NCBI RefSeq assembly: GCF_050436995.1
Contig: NC_134754.1
Coordinates: forward strand, 2,659,001-2,723,000
DNA: 64,000 nt
Direction of reading: 5' to 3'
From: Anticarsia gemmatalis
Taxonomy: Eukaryota > Arthropoda > Insecta > Lepidoptera > Erebidae
The translations under genes were made by a program, and so were the position numbers. The first letter of the stretch is position 1. Each line of letters begins with the position of its first letter. Below the pieces are notes generated by a model that saw only the letters and a program-made list of their open reading frames with translations, searched no databases and was not told where the DNA came from. Positions 1 to 9,026 of this stretch are shown here, in pieces.

Positions 1-417
1 GTTACGTAGTTTAAGAATGACTGTGGGACAAACATCCTGACAACAAAACATCGAAACTTTCGCATTTATATTATTACTAAGAAACTACATAATTCTTAGA
101 TAACAAGCCTCCTCTACTATACCTAGCTATAAGATTGTATACAGCTCTCAACAGTGTCGGTATAATGTATAATGACTCCATCTGGCAAGGGTCTCGCCGC
201 GTGATATTATTAGTTTACCAACGATGTTATCCGGATGGGCGTGACGGGTTAACTCAGGGAACTTTCTAATTCTATGGGGCTCTACTGTGAAATTTGAGGT
301 AATGAAGTAATAGAATGTGGTTAAAGACTTCATGTTTGTATATTTTTGACATACTATAAAAATGGTCCATGGTCCAACATATCCGACCACAATAATTGAG
401 AAAAAAAAACATTAAAA
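1..417. other. AT-rich sequence, no gene seen
   Basis: Only a short chance-length open frame occurs here and its residues match no family I know. No splice or promoter signal stands out. It ends in an A-rich run next to a palindrome. Confidence 0.5.
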
Positions 418-453
418 AAAGTTATTTAAGTACGTATGTACTTAAATAACTTT
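418..453. repeat. Perfect 16-bp palindrome with 4-nt loop
   Basis: The arms 418-433 and 438-453 are exact reverse complements (core TTATTTAAGTAC / GTACTTAAATAA) around GTAT. The outer bases are the A-run on the left and T's on the right. It could be a hairpin or cruciform, or the remnant of a tiny foldback element. No further copy was noticed in the window. Confidence 0.7.
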
Positions 454-738
454 AGTAATAATTACTTTAAAAATCCATACCTACCACACTGCTCATTGGT
501 AGTCGTAATCCTTTAGAGGTTTTTCAATTTACGTTGGAAATTTTTCAGTCGCAATCTTGAGTTAACTATCTTATATTCTCAATGCATAACAAGCTTGCTC
601 CCGTTTAGAGGACCAACAATTACAACAGTACGTGGATGTATTCCATACACTCCAGCGTACATCTTTACGTGAACAAGCACATTAGTCTTAGTAAACCACG
701 AGATTCTTGCACAGATAGCCTTCAAAAGCCTGCCTTAC

Positions 739-920
739 GATTATAACAACTTTAATCGGAAACATATCTCCCCAGTATTTCCCGTAGCAGCGATATTTCA
801 CCTGCAATTTCACAAAGTTCGCTCCACCGCGCGTCATGATGACGTTTACGCGGTAATTCAATATGGCGCCCAGCGGGGCGTCAGTGCCGCGGGCGAGACA
901 TAACCTCAAAATCGCATCAA
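739..920 (-). CDS. Candidate internal coding exon, product unknown
   Basis: A 60-codon open stretch on the minus strand ends exactly at a consensus donor (ATC|GTAAGG). Its first half is far richer in G+C than the surroundings and uses C or G at many third positions (CTC GCC CGC GGC, GAC GCC CCG CTG GGC GCC), which suggests coding sequence or a CpG-rich promoter. Readable residues include GAILNYRVNVIMTRGGANF and later VKYRCYGKYWGDMFP. I recognise no domain. The acceptor I propose (GAG|TTGATG) is poor; it was chosen because it follows the in-frame TGA and fits the phase left by the candidate first exon at 1416-1473. An internal ATG (ATGACGCGC) could instead be a start codon. The two candidate exons could belong to one minus-strand gene running off the left edge. 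This is inference only. Confidence 0.3.
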
Positions 921-1415
921 CTCACATTTGATTACTGGAAAATTAACCCGACGTGGCTGTTATACGCCCCTGGTGTTTTGGCCTAGGAGATTAGCAACTA
1001 CCTATGTTTATTCAACCAGATATACCGGGAATATCCTGGTAAAATACGTGCAGGATTCGCGGAAAACTATCTAAAAGGCTTGTAAATACTTAATAATACA
1101 TTTATCTACTAATTTAAACAAACATTTTGACACCTATTTGAAATGTAAGTGTTACATTAAATAAATCTTATAAGTACCATACTCTTCTTTAACAAAATGA
1201 GTCAATGTTTAGATTTAAAATCCTATTGCGTTTGTCGCTCGTTCGGGATATTTTCCCTTCAGCGTAGACTTTATTTTCCTTTAAACGAATAGCTTCAAGT
1301 CCTGAAAATAGAAAGAATAAACATTGAAGCTTACTGTGTCTTGAATAACAAATTGACAACGTCGAGACGCCTTGAAAAAATATATACGAAAGAACAAACA
1401 ACGAGCGAACCTTAC

Positions 1416-1473
1416 CTACATAACGTTGATCAGATAGCATACCCTTCATAACTAAGTAAGCACTTGAAAAACT
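1416..1473 (-). CDS. Candidate first exon (Inr, ATG, splice donor)
   Basis: On the minus strand a CpG-rich stretch (about 1473-1500) runs into TCAGT, the arthropod initiator consensus (plus-strand ACTGA at 1471-1475). About 25 nt further is an ATG (1449-1447) followed by codons reading MKGMLSDQRYV, then a donor TGTAG|GTAAGG with the exon ending at 1416. The 34 coding nucleotides leave one base over, and the candidate exon at 739-920 can complete that codon. No TATA box or clear DPE was found. The peptide is too short to identify. The Inr and donor could coincide by chance. Confidence 0.28.
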
Positions 1474-1554
1474 GACTGCGCGTCCCTCGGCGGCAACAAT
1501 TCGGTAGCAACAAGACAAACAACTAATCAACCCACTAATAAAATACTATGTTCC

Positions 1555-1880
1555 CGTAATCCCAGGAGAACTGCGGGGTCGATACCGCCCACAAATTGGT
1601 TCTCGTTAACATTTGGACGCGATTTCCGAATTTGTTGGCCCTTAACAAGGCTCGACCTCGGAAAGTTTAGCTAGCGAACAAAATGACCGGACATGCCTCA
1701 ATTAGTGGACGACGCCGAGCTTCGAAGATCCTTATCGATCGGTGGATGTGCAATTAGTTTAATTGGTACGGTACTCGTCATTCGAATCTCAGCTGTTTAC
1801 TAGAGAGGGTTGGCCCCCGTTGTCCTCCTAGCAACAGCCTGCCGATCGATTTTGTAACGTTTCTAGTGAAACGTGAAACA
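1555..1880. other. Locally GC-balanced noncoding stretch
   Basis: This stretch has clearly more G+C and CpG than its neighbours, no long open frame, and short GATCG-rich words such as ATCGATCGGTGGATG near 1734. It could be a conserved regulatory element upstream of the candidate minus-strand gene. Nothing in it identifies a factor with confidence. Confidence 0.25.
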
Positions 1881-3004
1881 TGTCATTAGATCAGAGAAAA
1901 AATATAATCTCAGGCTTCGAACGAGGTTTACGATTCGGAGAATGTTATCTGAAAAAAAAGTTGTATTAAAGAATACGCCAAAGTCATAAAGCCGATTTGC
2001 ACGTACAGTTATATGACATCGGAGACTGTAAACAGTCCGTTAGGAGGCTAAAACGGGGACAAATACGTGCTTCTGTAGTTTACAAACATTACTTATAGGA
2101 GAAATATCAGAAGTGTTATATTTTCTAAAACATTTTCAGCGTGTCCAAAGTTTGTGGAGTTTAAAACTTGGATCTGTGTTGGGCATCAAGCGCAGTACCT
2201 CGCAGTAAGCGCCTCAACTTTTAAGTAGATGCTCATTTTGAACTGCCCCAACTATCCATCCCGGTTGTCGGTTAATGAGCTAAGGAATAACTTGGAAAGA
2301 GGCCACGGGAATTTTCTTGAACTCGGGAAACTGTTTTAGACATCTTTAGAACTTGTTTAGTATGTTCGTGAATGGTTAACTAAATTACTAGCTTAGAAAC
2401 AAGCGTTACAGAGAAGAGGAAACAAGAACTGTGCTTACTTCAAAGAAAAATAATTTAATAAATAAACAGAAAAAAACTAATGACTAAAATAGCAACTTTT
2501 ATTTCAGTTATTTACAGTTATAATATTAAATTTTGTTCGTTTTAATGCGCATTAAGCCATCCATTGGGTATTTATTTTAGGTTAAGATAAACCTATACCG
2601 ATTTGGGAAGTAAAAGGTTGTGCTAAAAATAAAATTGGTCGCATCAAAAACACATTATCTGAGCCCGATTATTTTTGGGCTTATCCTTTTACATTATGAG
2701 ATTTTTATGTAACAAATAATTAGGTATGTAATTGAAAACTCAATAAATAAAATTTTTCCCTTTCTTGAAAATGGTTTAAAAATATATTTGTCTTGAACTA
2801 CTTTTTATATTATATTTCTCATTTTTATATATAAATAGCTTTGCTTGCTTTAAAACAATGTCTTAAGCTACAATCGAAAGGTCTACCAAATTATATCCAA
2901 ATCACTTCACCCGTTTTGAGGGAAAGAAGGAAACACAAACGACACATTTCATATTTCACAACATAAACTTAAAGGTACGCTTGTAAGAATCGTACCAAAA
3001 GGCG
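1881..3004. other. AT-rich sequence, no gene seen
   Basis: There are many stops in all frames and no repeat or splice structure that I can support. Confidence 0.5.
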
Positions 3005-3070
3005 TTCTCTGGTCTCTGCCTACCCTTACGATAAGAAGGCGTGATTTTATGTTTGTATGTATGTTTGTAT
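3005..3070 (+). repeat. SINE 3'-tail remnant with TGTATGT repeats
   Basis: The words TCTCTGGTCTCTGCCTACCC, then AAGGCGTGATTTTATG and degenerate TGTATGT units, match the typical 3' end of a very common lepidopteran tRNA-derived SINE, as I remember it. The promoter-bearing head is absent, so this is a 5'-truncated piece. A head of what may be the same family lies at 60461-60705 on the minus strand. Confidence 0.5.
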
Positions 3071-3450
3071 TACGTACAATATTCATTCATCACACTACAA
3101 ATTTCAATACATTCGCAAATAAAGCGTACAGACAACATACATAATTTGACGATCGCAGTCTCATTTTCAGGGCATTACACCGCATCAAGCGCGAAACGAG
3201 TTCGCAGTATGGCGTATAATATCCATGTTTTACATACAAATTAATATTATGACAGTCTGCAAGTGTAATGGCGGTGTCGCGTTACTTTGAATGAAATTTG
3301 TTTTGTTTTCCGATGAATAAGGCGGGTTATTAATTTTCAGTTTTGTTTCGAACTGGGTTATGAGTTTTGTTGTTAATTTTCACCTGTTATTTTGAGAGTT
3401 GTATGTACTTATATTTAAACGAAATAATATATAAAATAGCGAACTTAAGG

Positions 3451-3505
3451 TCTAACACGCTCCTCATTCGGGAGTAGACATTTGCCTAGAAGAGTGGCAC
3501 ATATA
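3451..3505 (+). repeat. Retroposon 3'-tail remnant, degenerate
   Basis: AAGGTCTAACACGCTCCTCATTC followed by GGGAGTAGAC resembles the stretch at 4161-4198 (AAGGCCTAACTTCTCCCTCG, GGGAGCAGAC). Both look like worn 3' ends of the abundant lepidopteran retroposon whose tail at 35676-35763 still has a target duplication. Confidence 0.35.
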
Positions 3506-4129
3506 TGATAAAAAAATATATACCTACCTATATAAAAATGACTCATGATCAAGACTCCTTCTATTACAATTAATTGTACGTTTTGGCAACATAGAGTTCA
3601 AGTTTCTATTCTATAACCTTTAGTTAAGTTAACCCAGTATTTAGCAATTACTATTTATTTAGTATTCTACAAAGCACGTGTCCTTTCAGATAAATAGAGA
3701 GTGCTTAGGCTTTAAATCTACTACACTAGCTAGGTGCAGCTTATGATTTTTGCACTCATTCGAGAGCGGTTAAGTAAGTCTCAGTTTTCTTCTTTAAAAC
3801 TCAAATCTGTGTCTAAAATTTTGCACTACAGTCACAAAAACTTATATAACACGGCTTTACTGCAACTCATATACAGGTCATGTCGTTTGCCTCTAAAATG
3901 CATATAACGTTTCAAAATTTCAGCACTGCAGAGACACCTAGTTATTTGTCCACAAACATTATACTCGTGGCCTCTACTTACATATTACGAGATGCTGCTT
4001 TGTTATTCAAAGTAGTATTTGCGACAGTAGTAATAAGTATGAAATGTAGATATTTGATTAGTGGAGTTAGACACCGTGATAAAACTTTGCTGTAAAAAGC
4101 TGTTTAATACATTTCTTGAGAGTATTCAA

Positions 4130-4215
4130 AGCCCCCATACCGCACTTGGCCAGCGTGGCGGCCTGAAGGCCTAACTTCTCCCTCGTTCGGGAGCAGACTC
4201 TTGGCCAGCTGTATC
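4130..4215 (+). repeat. Retroposon 3'-tail remnant
   Basis: The order CCGCACTTGGCCAGCGTGG, AAGGCCTAAC, CTCCCTCGTTCGGGAGCAGAC is the signature, from general familiarity, of the 3' region of a dispersed lepidopteran non-LTR (RTE-like) element or a SINE that borrowed its tail. The usual (ATG)n end is missing and an A-rich run follows. No open frame remains. Confidence 0.45.
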
Positions 4216-4556
4216 ATCGTGGGTGAAAAAAACAAATAAAAAGAAATAATTACTATCAGGGGCTCCGAAACACAACCCGAATTGGGTAGCTGTTAAGTAC
4301 TTTCTCATTTTTATAAGCTCATCTAGACACGCGAGAGCGTATTGAACCCAGGAAAAAATAGTCTTTTCCCGTCATGAAGATAGCAGGTGATTATCTTGGG
4401 CCTGTTACTTAATTTTCATTAAAACCTCCAATGGCAAATGGTTATTAAATGTTTTCTATTAACATCTATATGACGATATTCAAGGAAAGTTTATTAGATT
4501 GACAAGGAAAGTTTAGAGACTGCAGATTAACTATTGATATAGATTAATATGGATTT

Positions 4557-4785
4557 GACTGCCTCTGTGGCGCAGTGGTTTAGGTCGCCACGCCGATACC
4601 ACTGCAACGGGAGGTCGTGGGTTCGATTCCCACACGGGACAATTATTTGTGCGATCCACAAATAATTGTTTCGGGTCTGGTTGTGCTTTGTGTCCGTTGT
4701 TTGTATGTTTGTAAAAGTCCCCGCGACACAAGAGCAATTCTTAGTGTGGGAGTTGTCTTTTTAACAAAAAAAAAAAAAAAAAAAA
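4557..4785 (+). mobile_element. tRNA-derived SINE
   Basis: The head carries both RNA polymerase III internal promoter boxes: an A box TGGCGCAGTGG (4568-4578) and a perfect B box GGTTCGATTCC (4620-4630), spaced as in a tRNA. The tRNA-unrelated body includes the near-palindrome ACAATTATTTGTG / CACAAATAATTGT (4639-4670) and ends in 20 A's (4766-4785). This is the layout of a complete tRNA-derived SINE. It would be copied in trans by a LINE machinery. I could not define a target-site duplication. Short open frames on both strands across it are accidental. Confidence 0.9.
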
Positions 4786-5158
4786 TTAAGTCATCAAATC
4801 GAACCACAATTTTCTTCCCACCAAAACCAAACACAGTCTGCTATTACAGCCAGTTGTAATAGTCCAACTCAATTCCACCATCGATATCATAAGCACATTC
4901 AATTATGAGCTGAGTATAAAACAGCGGTGTCGGACTGCGCCCAAGGGTCGTGCCACTGCATAAATTATACAATTGCCAGTAAAATACCCCTCGCGGCATG
5001 GGTATGTTTCAATAAAATGTTGCGGGAAATTTATTAGTTCTCGCTTTTGAGCTCTCGGGCTAAAGGTTCCGTTTGTTTACACTCTATTTGATAATGGAGT
5101 TGGATATTTGGTGTGAATTATAGGAGGAAAGAGTTTTACTTTTATTTTGGGACATGGT

Positions 5159-5392
5159 AAGTGGACAACCAAAGGTGAAAGTTCTTTAAGCCGTCCGAAA
5201 ACTTTTGAAATGGCTTAACCACTGTTATCTTTATGAATAACAACCGGAGCAAACAAACTATTTACGGGCCTTCCGCAACATGGAGATGCTCAGTTTCAAA
5301 TACTACTACGCCGTCACTGGAATGACCGCACCAAACTTTGCTTGATTCTTGATTGTTTACCAACTTCTGAGCGCTACTGGCTAATATACGCC
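5159..5392 (-). mobile_element. Diverged 5S rRNA-derived SINE, copy 1
   Basis: It aligns by eye along its whole length with the better-preserved copy at 8713-8986. On the plus strand the shared blocks in order are GTGGACAACCAAAGGTGAAA, AAGCCGTCCGAAAACTTTTG, GGCTTAACCACTGTTATC, CTCAGTTTCAAATACTACTA, GACCGCACCAA and GAGCGCTACTGGCTA. The 5S-like promoter boxes are eroded. It is an older copy, with no duplication found. Confidence 0.7.
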
Positions 5393-5699
5393 CTGAAGGA
5401 AAGAGTTAAATAAAAAACAGTATATAGCAAAAAAGAAACGTGCTTAAAAACAATGGTTCTGGTGCGAGTGTCTTCAATTTCTGTGTTAGATGTTTACAAG
5501 TTTAATACGAGAGAACAAAACAGCTCTATGCCAAGGAGGGTTTTATTTAGAACGCCTCGTGGAAAGTTGCAACACGTGTCAGTTAATTAACTACAGAAAG
5601 CTTCGGTGCTTTAGTCTTGTATGTTTTACAATAGATAGAGGTGGCATAGAATACATTTTTATAGCTCAAGTCTGTGCTATATTATTAGTAAGGCTTAAA

Positions 5700-5758
5700 A
5701 CACATATATTCGGTTCGGCATAAATCAGCCTAGTCGGTTGGCTTAACCGAATATGTGT
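5700..5758. repeat. Short inverted repeat, possible hairpin
   Basis: ACACATATATTCGGTT (5700-5715) faces AACCGAATATGTGT (5745-5758) across a 29-nt loop, with a 2-nt bulge. It may be the core of a small inverted-repeat element: AAGGCTT lies just outside on the left and AAGCCT about 90 bp to the right. Confidence 0.5.
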
Positions 5759-5759
5759 A

Positions 5760-8227
5760 GATGAATCCGATTGGTACAAACTGAACAAGTGAGTCGAGTC
5801 AGTTTTGTTGTTCGATAATATTGACGAACTTAATATGTGTGTAGCAAGCCTAAAGGAATTTAGTTTCCCTAGTCTTCTTTAAAGCAATAAGAAAATAAGC
5901 ACAGTTTAAAAAAAAGACTCTCCAAAAAAAGAATTTAAATTTTTACTTTTAATTACGAACTGCCAGTACCAAACAGGGACAAACAAGGAAAATGGGTTCG
6001 CAAATTAGGCCTCCTTACACCGTCCTCCAATATCCCTCAATTTGAAGTTGTAAAAACTTTCCAGTACTTTCTCTTAATGAACTAACAAATGGCCTCGCGA
6101 TACACAATGGCTTAATCAAACCGCATTGAGATAAGGGAAACAAAAGACCCTTTTAGGACAACGCGAGAGATAAACTTTTAGCGATTTTGTAAGATTTTCT
6201 TTAGGGTCATGCTCTAATTCACGGACGCTTTGAAGGCTCGAGTGTCCCGATTAGAGCTGAAATAAACTATTTCATCATGGTACTTCTAGAGGCCTAGTAG
6301 CCTTTCTATCTAAAAATGAACATTAAATAAGGTCTAGAGATCAAATGCGAGAAAACGGCTGCTTTCCGCAACCTATTCTACAACTAAGAATAAAAAATAT
6401 TTATATTTTTTATCAGAAATTTAGTTCGTAATAGTGTTTCCCTTCATATTTATTACTAAACAGTGTCAATTCTGGATGCCAAATAGCCGCATAATGAATA
6501 TAAATTATCAAATCAATAGGGTATAGTTATAATTTTAATTTCGATTTATTAACTAGTAAAATAGAGAAGACAATGTCATATCTAATCAGGCAGAAGATAG
6601 CTCATTAATTAAGGATTACTACTTAATTAATCAAAGCGGCGCAGATGTTCGACCCGTTTGGCACGTTGTCAACATAGAGCAAGTATTAAGAGTATTTGTT
6701 TGGTGGTTTTGTATGCAAATGAATGGCATATTTGCTTATTTTACGGAGAAGCTGTATCATATATTGAAGTATTATGCGTATATGTATGAATACTTATGTT
6801 ATAAAATTTACGTTTAACTAGTATTTTCGATAATGCAGTAATTTATATGTCTGTAGAGACGCTAGCGATTTAAATTGTAGACTTACTTAGATAATGTAGT
6901 GGTTTTGCTAACTTATTAGCTTTTTGCTTGAAGTTTTGCTAGCTATCTGAAATTTTAAGCATCTACATCCCGCATTATACATTTTATTACAGAAACGAGT
7001 CAAAATATTTTTATATTAAATAACGTAATCTCACAAAAAGCCACCGTCAAAAGAATAACTCGTTAATCTTATAGTTTGGACCACACCGCAAGACCTCCAA
7101 ACGCCGTAATAAAAACCGACAGGATAAAATGATTTATGGGATAACTAGATAAAGAGGGTGCCAAGTTTCAAGCCGCTGCGGAGATAAGACAACAATAATA
7201 GATTTGTTACTTTTGTCAATTGGAGACTCGAGACAAAAACCGCTGGCCTGTCGGGACACGCCTGTTTCTGACAGCCGGTAGCGTCATGGTGTGTCTTAGT
7301 GGAATTGACAGATGGACCTTTTTATGAAGCGAATAGATGTTGCTACGATTGTCAAGTTGCTATGTTGTATTTATTTTTTCCTTTGAAATACTTTTGCTTG
7401 AGAATACTGATATCTGTGTACGCTTGAAGAATTTGGAAAGTAGGTAACTGGAGACATAGAAAAGTTTTGTTATTTTAGACCGCCTTTAGTCTTTTTGTAA
7501 AGTGATGTTTTTAAGTATTAGTGATCTACCTATGTTAAAGAAATTTAATGTGTTTGTTAAAATGTCGTTATTAACCATGACAGATACGACAAGCGTCATT
7601 CAACGAATAGTAACAATAAATCACATCAGTTGAAAATTTGTTGTTTGTTGCTGATGTATTTTTAAGTTAGCACTTTTGCGACAAGTAATACGTCTTTAAC
7701 TTCAATATTACAGTTCTAATTTGTCGAACTTTGTCTGTTTTTGTAAGTTTGGTTCTTTATATGGTGTTTTTCGTTTAAAATATCTACCTACTATCTCTAT
7801 ACCTACTTTTAATTGGGGTGGTTTTATAGAACACCTTACTAGAGGTAATATTACGATGAATATACAAAGTTTATTTCAAGGGCGCATATTTCGCACGTGT
7901 AGAAATAACAAGGGGTGTTACACGTATCCAAAGCTCTTGGGAAATAAAGTTATGATATTATGTCGTGATACAGTATGCGGTACGTACCGAGTCACCCCTA
8001 TAACAATAAAAAGAAATATATGAATTATTAATATCTTGGAATATGTATAATATGTATTAGTAAATAAAATAACGTGCTACAAATCCTATGCGGGTACGAA
8101 TTGTCTGCACAAAGTTAAAAAACAGCAGTGGTTAAAAATTTACTAAAATAATTTGGCCAGATTCTAATAATCTGGTCAAAAAGCTTTAGTCTATTTTTAA
8201 CTAAAACTATTGAACTGTTCCTGTATG
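5760..8227. other. AT-rich sequence, no gene seen
   Basis: The longest open frame (about 100 codons near 7721) has no recognisable motif and is within the chance range for six frames. No repeat family member was recognised. Confidence 0.5.
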
Positions 8228-8384
8228 TGAATCTGTACTGTCGAGTATCGAGAGTTTGACATTTAAAGTGTATTACCAAAATAGTTCTTGCGAAGCCCGG
8301 TAGAGGCGCTAAACAGATTTTTGGGTAAAATTTATCGATAGCTAACCGGTTGCCGGTGGTTGATAGAAGCAGAGAATCGAGCCA
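8228..8384 (-). mobile_element. Inverted-repeat element family A, copy 1
   Basis: The minus strand reads GATTCTCTGCTTCTATCAAC, CGGCAACCGGTTAGC, then the family core GCGCCTCTACCGGGCT, AACTATTTTGGTAATACA, TTTAAATGTCAAACTCTCGA and CTCGACAGTACAG. The two ends are imperfect inverted repeats around TCTGCTACTATCAA. It is about 150 bp with no coding capacity. It is probably a MITE moved in trans by a DNA transposase (inference). Confidence 0.7.
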
Positions 8385-8544
8385 CAGATGCATGTATGGT
8401 TTTTTTTTTACTTGACGAAAGCAGTGATCTTTACTGACTTTTTAACTAAAACACTCTTTTTTTGTTCTGTGACCGATCTTATGTCCCAAACCGATCCATT
8501 TGACATACCAGATGGATCAGTTGACCTTTAATCTACTTCGGGCC

Positions 8545-8712
8545 TTTAGCAATATTGTCTTTACACCGGCGTTGAAAGTCTTACCCCCGGTCTCTGAGGT
8601 ACATTTAGCGATAGTTTATCTATTCAATTGCGTTTCAACTCATATAAAAAAACGCTATTAAATAGATAAACTACCGCTAAATGTACTCAGAAACCGGCCA
8701 TTACTAGTACAT
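8545..8712. mobile_element. Foldback (palindromic) MITE
   Basis: The left arm 8587-8635 (starting CCGGTCTCTGAGGTACATTT) and right arm 8650-8697 (ending ACTCAGAAACCGG) are imperfect reverse complements of about 48 bp, with shared inner words TAGTTTATCTATT / AATAGATAAACTA, around a 14-nt spacer. ACACCGGCGTTGAAAGTC just upstream probably belongs to the element. There is no coding sequence. A 5S-derived SINE sits at its right end, and the last 40 bp of the element recur beyond that SINE. Confidence 0.75.
8673..8712. repeat. 40-bp direct repeat, left copy
   Basis: It matches 8987-9026 at 39 of 40 positions (C/T difference near the end). The two copies abut the SINE at 8713-8986 exactly, so they behave like an unusually long target-site duplication. 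See the right copy. Confidence 0.9.
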
Positions 8713-8986
8713 CTTCTTCTTCTTATCGTATGGCTGGTGGTCAACCTAGTGTCAAAGTTGTTTAAACCGCCCGAAGGCCTTTGACGTGGCTTAACGACTG
8801 TTATCTTAATTGACAACCACCGGGACCGACTCTTTACGTGCCCTCCGAAGCACGGAGACGCCCAGTTCAAATACCACTATGCGGTCACCCATCTATAGAG
8901 TGACCGCGCCAAGGGTTGCTTAACTCACAGATCGTTTACCGACCGGTGAGCGCAACTGGCTATGGGATAATAAGAATAAGAAGAAG
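8713..8986 (-). mobile_element. 5S rRNA-derived SINE, near full length
   Basis: The minus strand contains GTGAGTTAAGCAACC, GGCGCGGTCAC and ATAGATGGGTGACCGC in the order and spacing of the 5S rRNA internal promoter (box A, intermediate element, box C). A SINE body follows (GGAGGGCAC, GTCGGTCCCGG, GATAACAGTCGTTAAGCC), and the end is an AAG-repeat tail (plus-strand CTTCTTCTTCTT at 8713-8724). Low-complexity CTTCTTCTTATTCTTATT also starts the minus-strand copy. 5S-derived (SINE3-type) elements of this kind occur in Lepidoptera. The copy is flanked exactly by a 40-bp direct repeat. It lies inside or beside a foldback MITE and so inserted after it. Confidence 0.85.
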
Positions 8987-9026
8987 ACCGCTAAATGTAC
9001 TCAGAAACCGGCCATTACTAGTATAT
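8987..9026. repeat. 40-bp direct repeat, right copy
   Basis: This is the second copy of the 3' end of the foldback element, immediately after the SINE. Target-primed insertion normally duplicates about 5-20 bp, so 40 bp is long. A staggered cut with filled-in ends, or a local tandem duplication that the SINE then entered, would both produce it. Confidence 0.9.

Noticed and set aside
4531..4859. Three overlapping open frames on both strands
   Set aside because: They lie across the tRNA-derived SINE and are accidental.
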